The translations under genes were made by a program, and so were the position numbers. A stretch of 64,000 nucleotides of DNA from Oenanthe sinensis (lineage: Eukaryota > Streptophyta > Magnoliopsida > Apiales > Apiaceae): NCBI GenBank assembly GCA_028671895.1, contig JAPMAC010000209.1, positions 23,644,501 through 23,708,500 of the forward strand. The letters run 5' to 3'. Shown here piece by piece: positions 1 through 12,129 of this stretch (position 1 is its first letter; each line of letters begins with the position of its first letter). The notes beneath the pieces are model-generated. The model saw only the letters and a list, made by a program, of their open reading frames with translations. It ran no database searches and had not been told where the DNA came from.

Positions 1-460
1 CACTCCTAGATTAACATATCAAAATTTAAATTCAATCGGTGAATTTTTTATTTTCAAGTAACTGCCACATCAGCATTGACTAATGTTCGTTAGTCAAATT
101 TGGACGGAAGGATGCAAATCAGATTTTTTAAAAATTAAAGGTTCGAAATATTTTATTTTATAGTACAGGGACCTAAACCAAAAATAATGTATAGTTTAAG
201 GACGAAAAAATATATTATCCCATATAATATTGTATCTTCTCCCTCATCCACATCATTTCTAGCAACTTTTCTAATAAATACTCTTCAATGCAAACAACTT
301 TCAAGAAACGTTAACAAACTGTCATTGCATCTTCACATATTATTATTTAATATATTATGTTGCTAATTAGAATTTTAACACAATTTATTTAATAATATAA
401 AAAATATATTACATAAAAATTAAATTACCCCAAACCAATTTGAAAAATAAATTACACCAA
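1..460. other. Intergenic, repeat-like, no gene
   Basis: I see no gene here. Bases about 50-220 contain phrases such as AATGTTCGTTAGTCAAATTT and GGACGGAAGGATGCAAATCA, which recur in diverged form around 30105-30150 in this window. This suggests a dispersed non-coding repeat. The rest is A+T-rich sequence. Confidence 0.5.
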
Positions 461-462
461 AT

Positions 463-899
463 TTAATTAAAAAATACAGGAAACCAATCAAATTGAGAAC
501 ATATATGCTCAATCAAATCTGTTTGAAAATTACTATGAGTATTCTTATCACGAATGTCAATATTTGTTTGAAGCATATCTTTCAAGTTCGAAATAGGCCA
601 ATGCGATACTTTAACCATTACTATGTCGTTGAGGTTAAGTCTTTTATCATGATTAAAGTCAGATAAACTCACACATGTATCTCTTTCATCCTCTACAATA
701 ATGTTGTATAATATGATACAAGCATACATAATATCTTTGAGAACATCTCTTTACCAAAATGTTTCATGTCCTTATATAATAGCAAAACCACAATCTTAAA
801 TTTCAATACATTCATTAATTTAAAAGAATAAACCTCTGCTTCACAGTCGTACAATTTATTTCCTTTTCTCTCATTGCTCTTTTCTTGTGTCATCATCAC
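463..899 (-). pseudogene. PIF/Harbinger transposase, C-terminal fragment
   Basis: The minus strand encodes the end of a PIF/Harbinger (ALP1-like) nuclease. The frame ending at 463 reads MYACIILYNIIVEDERD and then QTDLIEHICSQF, matching the conserved tail of the plant family in which an 'ACIILHNMIVEDER'-type block is followed by a 'LQ.DLIEH' block. The preceding block (VLKFKIVVLLLYKDMKHF) lies in another frame at 693-899, so there is at least one frameshift near 725. No catalytic aspartates are in this piece. The N-terminal and DDE parts are on the same strand at 4806-5530, so the two pieces may be one element separated by about 3.9 kb. It is dead as a gene. Confidence 0.75.
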
Positions 900-2020
900 C
901 TGACTGGTTTCTTTTTATCCACAGGGTGAATCCCTCATTCTAGAAAATATTGTGCGCTTTGGTATTCGAATGAATGGAATAGATGGAGTTCAGACCCTAA
1001 AGACTATTGATGATCGAATATAAAGTTTACTTATTTCTCATTATTTCTATTGCCACAAACATAACGAGTTTTGTTATCATAAAGTTTAGTTCAAAATAAA
1101 ACTTGTCATGTTTGCTTTCTAGGTATGACGGGCTACATCATGGTTCTAGCTATCTAGAACACCTACAGAACATTCTATCAACTAAGAAGATTATATAAAA
1201 TAAATTATATTATTAAAAAATATATATAATCTATTTTAAAATATATTTTCATTTTTTTTAAAATTATAAAAGAATAAATTTTAATTTTTAACTAAAAATG
1301 TATCAATATAATCGCACAAAAAATTGAAGAAAATTATTAATTAGGAACGGAAGAAATGTATAAAAAAATATATATCAAATTAAATTAAAATAAATCTTCA
1401 TATGGGAAGATGGAGCTAAACAGTCTATCCTTTTTAGATTTTAATTTAATATCTGAACCTAATTCTATTTAGTTAACTATTTACTTTTACTTTTCTTTTA
1501 GAATTTAAATTTATTTTCAAGTCTTAATCCTTGATTACTGTCTATATATGTTTCATACATTATACTTATTCACATTTTTCTCATTGCATATTCTATCTAC
1601 TACACATTATACGCGCGCGCGCGCACACATACACACACACATATATATATATATTATAATATAACTTCTCGAATATTTCTATAATAAATTCGTAGGCGCA
1701 AACAAAGTGGTGAAAGTTAAATTTAAAGGTTTAGATCTCTTCTATTATGTAATTCACGTTTTTGTTTGATATTATATTATATATTCGATAGCCTATATTT
1801 CAATAAATTATAATTCTTTGAGTGTTAAATATTTTTCATTATATTTATGTTTATTTTAAAGAGTAAGTTATAATATGTGATTCATAATACATATAGTGTA
1901 ACAATAATAATCGTATATACTCTACTTCCCCTGCGATTCTCAGTACTAATTTGAGGAATTAGGTTGTTATGCAGTTGGAGACTACTTAATTTCAATGACT
2001 AACATGCCATTGCCAAAATC

Positions 2021-2069
<49 letters not shown>

Positions 2070-2758
2070 TTTAAGAAACTCACTCAACAAAAAATAAGGG
2101 ATAGTTGGCACCATTATACAAGGTATGTGGACGACTATCTTGTTCTCAATATCTAGTATTGTGTCCCATGTTGTGTTGTTGTTGTTAACTCCATGTGCCT
2201 CTTCTTAGTCTTGAAAACAAGGTGGTCGCTCTTCACTTCTTTCAAGAGGGAGAACCCCTGTATTTCTTCTTTTTTAATTAGCATCATCTTAATTTATCTT
2301 ATCTGTCGCCCCTCTTCTTCCTCGGTTTTTTGCTGCTTGTCTCCCTTCAAAACTCAATTATCTAATTTTAGGTCCTTTTTTTATTTACCCTTAAATATAA
2401 TACATCTGATACCATACGAATTCACCAAAAACCTTTTTCCTTGTATTTTTGAATTTTTTTTGTCAAAAATAAAATTCAGAAGCGGAATCATACGAATTAC
2501 TCTCTGAAATTATTATCTAAAAATGGAAGAAATATATGAATAAGTATATTAAAATAAATTTCAATACGGAAAGGTGAAGCTAAAGTGTCTAATAAGTTAA
2601 TATCTACAATTAATATCCGAATTTGATACTAAAAAAATAATTAATATCCTTATTATATTTTAATTTAATATATGAACCTAGTTTAATTTGTATATTTTGT
2701 CAACCTTTTATAGTTACATGGATCATGTTTAATCTTATATTGTATCTTAAGATTTTTA
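900..2758. other. A+T-rich intergenic with microsatellites
   Basis: No gene is supported. It holds a compound simple repeat at about 1611-1656 (alternating GC, then CA, then TA) and a TA microsatellite at 2024-2067. An open frame of 104 codons at 2193-2507 is rich in S, F, I and L, matches nothing I recognise, and looks like chance in pyrimidine-rich DNA. Confidence 0.6.
2024..2067. repeat. (TA)n microsatellite
   Basis: An uninterrupted TA dinucleotide run of about 44 bases, seen directly. Confidence 0.95.
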
Positions 2759-3800
2759 ATGTTAATGCAGATGGAAAGTATCTTAAAGTTTAGGTACAAG
2801 GGATTCGAGATGCACACAATGGATTCTTGTGATGAAGATAGAATTAAAGATCATGATATTGCTAATGATGATAGTGATACATATCTAAATGATAAAGAAT
2901 GTTGTGCTGACGAAGTTGCGAGTAACAAAAAATCAAGAACAACATGGAAACTCAGTGAAAACATCATCCCTAAAAAACTAAGAACTCATCGAGTTTTCAT
3001 TCAGTTGATAATAGATGAAAAAAAATTAAAAGAAATCAAGAAATGCTCTTGTGATGAGAATTATACGGTCTCTAATGATGATTTTGAAGAGCAGAGTATA
3101 GGAAGAAAAGGCCAAGGAAAGTTGAGAAAAAGGTAGTACATCTAGAAGAAAACCATCTCCCCAAGTTCAATATTCACCCCCTGAATTTACTCAAAACTTG
3201 CAAGACTACATTAGGAGGTTGAATTTGGATGCTCCACCCTTGTTTGTTGCACAAAAGGCCTTATACATCACTGACATACATTGTGGCCAGAGTCGTCTGT
3301 ATTTGCCAAAATCCCTAATTAATCCTGATTTTTTTGACAAGTTTGTGACTGGATGAGAATAAATACTAAAGGAAAAGGAACATATATAAGTGATTTTGTT
3401 GGATACTAAGTTGCATGAGTATAATACTCTAATCTTAGTAAAATGGAATTTGAGTTCTTCTTCAATCTATGTCTTAACAACGGGTTGGAATGAAGTGGTG
3501 AAGCTGGAGGATAATGAGTTACATAAGTATAATACTCTAAACTTGTTGATGACTTAATCACTTGGGAGGGAGGATAACAAATTGAAAGAAGTGGTACTTC
3601 CAAAAATTATAAAAGAAGAAACAGTTATGGCAATGAAGGAGGATTATAAATTGAAGTCAGATATGGCGATTCAGGTTTGGTGTTTTTGAAAAGAAGCAAG
3701 ACTTTGGTTTGCACTTAATATGCAAGGCATGACCGAACGTAATGTGATAGGTAAAATAGAAAATGGACATAACATTGTTACGAGATTACTATCAGACTAA
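2759..3800 (+). pseudogene. B3-domain (DUF313/REM-like) gene, decayed
   Basis: The open start (2759-3136) is a charged, acidic/lysine-rich leader with no recognised fold. Beyond its stop, another frame reads LNLDAPPLFVAQKAL then QSRLYLPKSLINPDFF (about 3220-3340). This is the first half of a plant B3 DNA-binding domain of the At2g31720/DUF313 group, where 'LPP.LIFEK.LT.TDV...QSRLSMP' is typical. Further on, LILVKWNLSSSSIYVLTTGW (about 3432-3491) and AIQVWCF (about 3670-3690) match the second half of the same domain. Stops and frame changes (after 3136, near 3355, near 3555 and 3689) break it. A short segment reading 'LHEYNTL' at about 3412 recurs as 'LHKYNTL' at about 3522, so there was also a small internal duplication. 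Such proteins bind DNA in the nucleus; this copy cannot make one. Confidence 0.75.
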
Positions 3801-4805
3801 TCAGTTTTGTTTTATGTTCAATTTTTCCTTTTTTGAATGGTTCGTTGAATTGATAATTATATAATCATATGTTAATTCTTATACATAGAAATATAAAGTT
3901 TTATTGACTTCACTTCTTTCTTCTCTATATGGATCATGTTTTGTTTTCTAAATTGAGTGAATGCTACTATCAACTATTAAGTGTTTAAAATGTATATATG
4001 TATAAAAGTGATTCAAATAAGCTTTCAGAAAGAAAGTGACATGAATCTATATTAATAAAATATATTTAAAAGATATTGAACAAATAAAAAATAAAACGAA
4101 AACTCTGGAAGGGTATTATGAACTAATATGGCAGTTGCATGTTCTCCCTCCCATAATGTGCTTTATAGTCCACTCCACTCAGACCTCTTATTTTAGATTT
4201 GTTTGCCATTTAATTAAAATTAATTAGAATGTAACTTTATAGGTCTAGAGTGCAGATGTAGACTTGGGTTTGAATACTGAATCACCAAATGCACACCCTT
4301 GGTTATGCAAGAATGTTCCATTATATTTGACTTGTATGCTTATTGTCTTCAGCAGTCTAAAATACTGGACATGAAAAGTTGTAAATTGAATTTTTTTATC
4401 CACATCAAGATTCTTTTATAAAAATCTAACATTGAGAGTACTAAATGGATTATATATCATTTATACTTATTCTTGCACAATCACTTGAATAAGGGGATCA
4501 GCATAACAATTCCCTGGAAAATATCACTAAAGAGTAAGAATTCACAATCCAACACCAAAAAACAACAAAGACACCTTGTTAGGTTACCATCTCCCCCCAA
4601 AAACCTTAAAATGTTAAAAGAAATCAGTCAACCACTAAATAGAAAAACTAGCCATCTTAAAAAGGGGAAACAATAGAAAACTAATGCTCAATGATGGAAT
4701 TGAAGTGATTAAGTCATTAACAACCTGTAATGCTAACTAAAAAGCTGTTGAAAAATACATCATAGTTTCGGACAAATTAGACATTTTAATCTCAAATAAT
4801 CGGGC
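3801..4805. other. Intergenic, no gene seen
   Basis: A+T-rich sequence. A 67-codon frame at 4473-4676 is lysine/serine-rich with no recognised similarity and I do not call it a gene. The right end meets the Harbinger fragment at about 4805. Confidence 0.5.
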
Positions 4806-5530
4806 TACACATTCACCATGAACCCAATTGTGAGAGCTTATCCTTGTAAGATGTCAGTGAATAACGGATATTGATTTAATACATTTAGATCATTATTTGA
4901 TCCTGGAACACCAAAAAATGCATGCCAAATTAAAAGACCTTGTGACACAACTGCTTCGACCATGATAGTTGATGTGCCATTATCACCTCTTGTAAATTGA
5001 ATTTTCCATACTAGTGAATGATGTTTTTCCATTCCCAGTGTAAATAATCGATACTTCCCAACATGCCTGGAAAATCGCGACCTTACTCTATTTAAAGTAA
5101 GCGATGAATGTCTTCAACATTTGGCCATCTTAAATATTCGTTGTCGAAAATCTCATTAATTCCACGAACAAAATTTACTAGACCGTAAGTAGTTGTGCTT
5201 TCACCAATTCGAATATACTCGTCAACGCAATCCACAGGCCCTTCATATGCCAGCATTTGCACTATCCATAGAAAAAACATGTTTACACATTCTAAACCTT
5301 CTTCGAAACCGAAAGTCTGTATACACGAACTGCTCTGAAAAGTAGTCATTGAATAAACGTGTGCGTCCTTCTTTGCGACCCCTATCGATGTAAGCTTTCT
5401 TTCTTCCTTGTCTTGTTGAGCTACCTTCGCCAAAAAATTTGTTGTAATACTGATTATCAGATTCATCGATACATTGTGAAATGATAATATCTTCAAGACT
5501 CATGTTATTGTACGAAACAGGATAATTCAT
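4806..5530 (-). pseudogene. PIF/Harbinger transposase, N-terminal and DDE part
   Basis: Reading from 5530 down, the frame starts MNYPVSYNNMSLEDIIISQC and continues with RTRLFNDYFSEQFVYTDF and FRRRFRMCKHVF, the N-terminal hallmark of plant Harbinger/ALP1-like nucleases. A frameshift near 5300 moves to DCVDEYIRIGESTTTYGLVN and then YLRWPNVEDI (down to 5092). Next comes GMLGSIDYLHWEWKN (about 5035-5075), which contains the first catalytic aspartate block, and then QFTRGDNGTSTIMVEAVVSQ and IWHAFFGVPGSNNDLNVLN with the second block (4838-5000). The similarity ends at about 4806, before the last catalytic residue. The C-terminal piece at 463-899 is its natural continuation. Several frameshifts and stops make it inactive. 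Confidence 0.85.
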
Positions 5531-5878
5531 TGTTGAAATTGAAAATTTATTTGTTCAAAGAATATAATGTAAATGAGATTAACAAATTAAGAACGATATT
5601 TATAGATATTTAAAATATAGTCGATAATTACAAAAGTGAAGCCAAAAGGAAGAGTTGATGTTAACAATAAATAAAATAATAATATGTATACCATAAGTAC
5701 CGTTGCCCACTGCAGGTAACTTTCTCTAGCAAGTCTTTTGCTCCAATGCATGGGCAACTTTCAAGCAATCTGCCAACTAAGCAAGTAACCACCCAAGCAA
5801 CATGCATTAGGGTTGCACATAAGGGCCTCAAGGCTACTTTTTTTTAATAAAATAAGGCTAGTTGATACTTCTCTATTT

Positions 5879-5935
<57 letters not shown>

Positions 5936-6540
5936 CATGTATTATAAGAAGTATAAAAATAACAAATATTTGAATAGTAAAATTTATATTCAATTTTTAT
6001 ATTTTTAAGAGTTATCGATATCTTAAAATCTTGCAGCACCGTTACCACAAGTTCGAAGGTTCAAACTCTATTTTTAATGCCAAATGATAACGTTTGATCT
6101 CTTATCTAGTCTTTCATCTTTTAGATCTAGAATTATGGTGTACCTTTAGGAAAAATAATGTTGTTAAATTGGTAAAATATAACAATTCTGGCTTGAAAAT
6201 AAGATGAAATTCTAGAAAAATAAATGAATATAGTAAAAAATAAATGTATTTATATACAATGTGTGTGAATAAAATTGAAAGTAACCCTAAAAATATTTCT
6301 TTTGCATATTTATAGGTTGAGGGTTAAGAGTTTATACCTAAAATCCCTACCCTTCAATACTTGGGTCCTAGATGTTAGGAATGGAGTCACATGTCTATTA
6401 GTTTTCTAGTTTTGTATTACTGGTGTGTGTCAAGACTAATTTCTCGTATAGCAAATCCCAGATATACACTAATACTTCTGTAGGAAGAGGTGTATTTGAT
6501 TTTTGTAAAGAGATTCTATATACTTAATTATAGCAATACT
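5531..6540. other. Intergenic with long TA microsatellite
   Basis: No gene is seen. Bases 5881-5931 are a pure TA repeat of about 50 bases. The rest is unremarkable A+T-rich sequence running up to the hAT-type element at 6541. Confidence 0.6.
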
Positions 6541-7072
6541 TAGGGGTGAGCACGGTTCGGTTCGGTCCGGTTTTTGACCGGAACCGGAACCGCATATCTT
6601 TGGTTTTAAAAATTGAAAACCGCAACCGCAACCGAACCATCGGTTTCGGTTTCGGTTTTAAAAAGACCGGTTCGGTTTTTATCGGTTCGGTTTCGGTTAA
6701 AAAACCGGATAAATAAAAATGAAAAAAATATATAATTTAAATCATTATATTTTTACATTCAAATTTTATACAATCAAATATTTGATCACATTCTGCATAA
6801 TAACACTACAAAAGAAAGGTAAGAAACTTTAACAATCAAATTTTAAGGTTGAATCAACAAAATGTGAATGTCCTTTATCGTAGTATGCAATCTAAAAAGC
6901 ACATAACCATGTCTAATGATGTTTACTCCTGATTATATGTTTTTTAATTGGAAAATAAAGGAATAAAATGTTGTAAAGGGGTTGTCATATTCCCACATTC
7001 AATATTAGTATAGTTGATGTTGTAATATGAAATATAATTGAAAAAACTATGTTCTAGGGAAATTTAATACTT

Positions 7073-7109
<37 letters not shown>

Positions 7110-7314
7110 ATAAATTTATTTATTTTAATGATCGGTTCGGTTCGGGTTTTTTCGGTTCGGTTTTGACCTATAACCGGAACCGGAACCGAAAGTCTCGGTT
7201 TTTAAAAATCAAAAACCGCAACCGCCGGTTCAGTTTCGGTTTCGGTTTTTTCGGTTCGGTTTTCGCCGGTTTCGGTTCGGTTTCGGTTTCAATTCAGTTT
7301 TTTGCTCACCCCTA
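6541..7314. mobile_element. Non-autonomous hAT-type element (774 bp)
   Basis: The element has perfect 12-bp terminal inverted repeats, TAGGGGTGAGCA at 6541-6552 and TGCTCACCCCTA at 7303-7314. It is flanked by a perfect 8-bp target duplication GCAATACT (6533-6540 and 7315-7322), the size expected for hAT transposons. Both subterminal ~170-bp zones are packed with CGGTTCGG/CCGAACCG and GGAACCGG-type units in opposite orientations, so the ends could fold into a long imperfect hairpin. The middle (about 6720-7125) is A+T-rich, includes a TA run at 7078-7103, and has no open frame. It encodes nothing and would need an autonomous hAT transposase in trans. Confidence 0.93.
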
Positions 7315-7423
7315 GCAATACTATTGTCAATAAACATTATTGAGGAAAAATTTCTTAAGTAATAAAAAATACAAGTGCACGGGTGTAGATAAGTACAAAG
7401 GCAAGTACTGGTTCAACCATATA

Positions 7424-8750
7424 TGTTGGATCTAGAAGAGTCTATTCTATTTCTTATGTAAAGTCATTTTATTATGTTTATGTAAAACATTTATAGATTC
7501 ACATGTATAGGAATTCTAGGACTGAAATGTCTTATTATAATCTGCAGTTAAGTAGAATGTCACTTGTTGTAATTCAAGTGTAAATAATGGTCCTCAAATA
7601 AAGTTCTGATAGAAGTTCAAGAAGTTGATCATGCATTAGGAGTAATAAGGCCAAGAAAAATAAAGATTGCAGAAGTGAAGAAATGTGTCTAAGGCAGATA
7701 TCATGAAGATCAAAACGTACTGTATCGTGAAGTCTATAAATGAGGTTATCGTGAAGTCCCAACAAGTTGTATAGTAAAGTCTTATAATGAGGATGTCGTG
7801 TAGTCCAATTCAAAGCATGTCGTGAAGTAAGGGATGTTGTGAAGTGTGCGTAACGTAAAATATGAATATCGTGAAGTGTGCATGTCGTAAAGTCATTCAA
7901 ATCTTCGTGTCGTGAAGTGTTCAAAATTAGTTGTCGTGAAATACAGTATACAGTTTATCGAGAAGTCCCAAATGAACATGTCGAGATTTCATTCAAGTAT
8001 TGTGTCATAAAGTCAGCAAAATAAATATCGAGAAGTCTCAAATAGCTCATGTCATGAAGTCTAAAAAATATTGTCATGAAGTGTTAAAGAATCATGTCGT
8101 ATATTCTATGAAATGACTTGTTGAGAAGTGAAGAAACTGGTAGTGTTCATAACACCAACACTTATCTAATTTCAAGAAGATGTGCAGAAGCAACAGACAA
8201 ATTGGCAGAAACACAGTCATGCTCAGACTCTGTCAAACATATGCATGAAAGTGACAAGTCTGCAACAGAATTTTGAAGAGAAAAAAAGGATGAAGAAGAC
8301 AGAACATGGAAGCAGTATCAATAGTTTTTCTAATTCTATGTAATAGCTAGAAATAGGAAGATTCAAATTAGAAAGATATTTTATCATATTTCCCAGTTTA
8401 GTATGTGGTACAATAGGCATGTGCTTGCTAACACATATTGTCTATATAGCATGTACATGTCTCTACAGAAAAGGTTGATCTTGAATATTTTATAATTCCT
8501 TGTTTTCTCTCATCAAGAACAAGAAGCTGAAATTCATTCTTGAATTTCAGTTTTGCATCAAAGGTCATTCTAATACAACATTAGATTAAAAGTATTTCAG
8601 ATTTTATATTATGTTTATATCTCGCATTTCTAATACATTAACTATGATTCTAACTAAATCAAAAGAAATTTAAAAAGAATACAACTTATGCATTCACCCG
8701 CCCCCTTGTGCATAAGTTTAGTGGATTTATTCCTAATAATATAGAACATG
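7424..8750 (+). mobile_element. Probable LTR-like block with GTCGTGAAGT array
   Basis: Starting near TGTTGGATCT at 7424, about 1.3 kb has the architecture of the two Sirevirus-type LTRs elsewhere in the window. There is a zone of short degenerate repeats (CGTGAAGT, CGAGAAGT, CATGAAGT units, about 7690-8130), then a TATA-like element (TCTATATAGC at about 8440), and a late tract CATTCACCCGCCCCCTTGTG (about 8691-8710), similar in position and style to the C-rich tract just before the end of the other LTRs. No target duplication or exact ends could be found, so the limits are approximate. No coding content is supported; the open frames here are by-products of the repeat. Confidence 0.45.
7690..8130 (+). 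repeat. Degenerate GTCGTGAAGT motif array
   Basis: The core CGTGAAGT, or one-base variants, recurs roughly every 20-35 bases with unrelated spacers, about fifteen times by eye. It is not a head-to-tail satellite, because spacers differ in length and sequence. This is the same arrangement as the GTCATACCGA and GTCTTACCGA arrays in the LTRs at 41141 and 15858. Confidence 0.8.
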
Positions 8751-10313
8751 AATTAAAGTTTTAATTAATAAAGCCAACAAAACAGATTAAATTGGTACTC
8801 TGAAATATCAATAATAAGGGAATCTAAAGGACGGGTTCATTGAATCAACCCAACAAAATCATAATGTATGAAATATTAATTTTTATTAACAATTAAGCAC
8901 ATAAATATTTTGAATAAAGACAACCAATGATTCTAAATCAAATATTATTTAAAAATCGTAAAAACTACTTGATAAAAATCTTACTACATTAAACTAATTA
9001 TCAAAATCATATGAATCTCAACTATACGAACTCCCAATTCTATTTATGTGGGTCACATGAAATTATATGTATAAATATGATATTGATAATAACCAATAAG
9101 ATAAATACATCACAATTTAGCACATACACAACAAAATTCATGTATGTTCAGTCGACTACATATGTCCCTTAAAAAGGGAGTTTTAGCCTAGTATTATCAT
9201 GATATAAATAAAAGAATTTATACCAGAATTTGAAGAATAATTTGAAGTTTTATTGAATAATAATCTTTGAGTACGTTTAGAGCTAAAAACTATGCTAGGT
9301 AAAAAGTAAAATTAAAAATGAAGTAAAAGATGTGTATATGAGAGGTTTAACTTATCTATTTATACTATAACAATTACAATATTTTTCAGTTATTTACAAT
9401 AATACTTATGACAACGTTCTTGCTCAAATTTTCCTAAATAGATGATTTTTACGTGATTTATCACGATTCTACTTACTCATCATGATATATATGTTGTAAT
9501 CACTTAAAATATTTAATACATTTATCTACTTTTAATTAGTAAATCTTTAATACTTATAATTAAAAATAACTAAAAATAAATATAAATCAATATTTTCTGA
9601 GGGGTTTCTATCGGTTTTCACTGGCGGAAAGTCTCAATTCCTTTTTACCTTTTCATTTTTCTTGATTAAGTTTTAGTTTTCCTTCAATAAACTCCCATTT
9701 TTTTGGGTTTTGTTTAGTCTCTCCTCATTGTAAAGGTTTGGTTTTGTTTTGGTATTTTTCATTTCAGGGATTATAGATATGTCATATTTTCATGGGTTTG
9801 AATCTATGATAAAGATTTTTATGGGATCACATCTACGGTCGATTGCTCAAAATAGTTGGATGACAACAAGTACATATATTCATAACATCTTCAAAAAGTC
9901 ATTTGGTTGTCTCTTCAAGAAAGAAGGATTCAACAACAATATGTTTAAGCATTTGTTCAATTTCGATTGTATTTGTAGATGTCGTATGATTTTTCATTAT
10001 TGAATTGATTCCTCTTTTCCAAAAAAATAAATACAAATCAAATATAAAAAAATTAATAAATATATAATATTATACACTAATAATTTACTAATAAAATGAT
10101 TTATCAAACCATCTTTAATATTTTAATATGTTTATTCTGTTAAGACAATCATTATATAGAGTACATGTCATATCCATTATGTTCATCTATTTCCATTTTA
10201 ATGATAGGCTGCTTGGGAAAGAGATTAGGGCCAACTAGTCAAGGATTTTAGGATAGAATCATAACATTAGTTTTCATGCTATTATAATTTTATTTTTATT
10301 TTACCAATAGATT
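8751..10313. other. Intergenic, no supported gene
   Basis: A+T-rich. An 84-codon frame at 9749-10003 has no recognised similarity. It might include upstream transcribed sequence of the GAUT pseudogene, but nothing shows it. The GAUT N-terminal exons (membrane anchor and stem) could not be found here. Confidence 0.5.
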
Positions 10314-11851
10314 CCAGAATTTATATATCAAGATTCAGAAGAACCCCCTGGCTTAGATGAAATTATAAGAGAAAACGAGATACCTCAGTCCTTAGACGAG
10401 TTTGTCATTGACATGAAAAAATATAGTGTATCTGATGCTAAGACATTTGCAGTTGAACTGAAAGCTATGGTATCTGAAACTCTGTTTAATATAATATTTG
10501 AACACATGCTTCTAAAATTTCATTAGAAATAGATCACTTGACTATAGTCTATAATAAAGTTTCTCATTTGGCAGGTTACATACTTGATCAGATAACAAGA
10601 ATAACAAAAATTCAGGAATATTTGTATTGCCATGTAGCATTCAGTAGCATACCTAAACAGCTCCACTGCCTTGCTTTAAAGCTAGAAAATGAACTTGCCA
10701 TGAATGTCAATGCACGCCTTCAGGTCCCTTCACCTGAACTAAACCCTGCCTTAGTTGACAATTACTTCTTTTACTTTTTCCTTGCTTCAGATAACATCCT
10801 CGCAGCTTATGTTCTGGCAAATTCACTTGTTCACAACTCATTGTACCCTGAAAAAATTGTTCTTCATATCGTCACGGATAGAAAAACTTACCTCCTAATG
10901 CAGGAATGGTTTTTATTACACCTAGACCTGTAGTTATTGCGGTCAAGGGATTGCGGCATATTGATTGGCTGACAAAAGGGGAATTTTCGGTATTGGAATT
11001 CATGGAAAAGGACCAAAGAGTGAGATCACAGTTTAGTGGAGGATCATCAGCCCTTGTAGCAAATAACAGTAAAAAGTCTTATATTTTTACATCTAAATTA
11101 CAAGCACTTAATCGTACGTACAATTCATTAATGAAACATAAGAATATATCTCCCAGAAGTAAATCTTCAAGCTGCCAGAGATCCAAACTTTAACACCTTT
11201 TGTGCTTAGAATATGACATGTTTGCATTTTCTTGCAGTTGTTTCCTCGCCTTATCAAAGTTGTCTTCCTAGACTATGGCAATGTGTTTTAAACTAGTCTT
11301 TCTTCTTTCAAGGATATTGACATGAATGGCAAAGTAACTGATGTAGTAGAAACATGTGGGGAAAGAGACAATTTTATGATGTCAAAATGGCTTTAGAGTT
11401 ATGTGAAGTTCTCTCATCCCCTAATATCATAAAATTTTGATCCTAATGAATGTACATGGACCTATAGGATGAACATCTTTGATTTAGAGGCTTGGAGGAG
11501 AACAAACATAAGAAAAACACGACTACTGGCTTGAACTAGTGACAAAATCATTCTACTCTACTATGTCTGTCACTCAATACATTCTGCAATTTTTTGAAAT
11601 TTACTTGTATTGAATAACTAAGTATCATGACTCAATTTATTCCGTTGCACAACGTTAAATATGACCCAACCTTGTTGCAACTTGAAACTTTTCCACCTAG
11701 CTTGATAGCTTTTCATGGCCATGTCAGTATTATTGAATCCTTCTGTCACGTTCTAGGAATTGGTTATCAAGATAATACAAGCATTCCTGGTGCTAAAAGT
11801 ATCGGTGTCATACATTTTAATGGTCGAATGAAGCCGTGGCTCGATATAGCC

Positions 11852-12129
11852 TGTTGGGTTTTGTGGAGTCTATCTTTTCATATTTGGATCAGGATTTGAT
11901 TTAGTCTACTTTTCAGATTATGACTATGATTTGAGTTATGCTCAGTTTCTTCCCCTATAAATATTCTCATGTAATTTTAAAACCCCAATACAATATCAAT
12001 ACAAAATTAGTGTGACTTGTGGAATAGGAAATTTTGAACCACGTAAATCTTTGTTTTGTGTGATTGTCATTTATTTTCTTGTTCTTATTTATTCGCTTTG
12101 GATTTATTTTCATTGTTCTATACTCAACA
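11852..12129 (+). repeat. 5' LTR of Tnt1-like Copia
   Basis: 278-bp direct repeat of 17975-18287, with TATA-like TATAAATA at 11956-11963. It starts TG and ends CA. Confidence 0.9.

Noticed and set aside
7574..7924. 116-codon minus-strand frame over the GTCGTGAAGT array
   Set aside because: Its 'LHDI' repetition is a by-product of the DNA motif; there is no other coding evidence.
9749..10003. 84-codon frame upstream of the GAUT pseudogene
   Set aside because: No similarity to GAUT N-termini or any family I know; no splice context.
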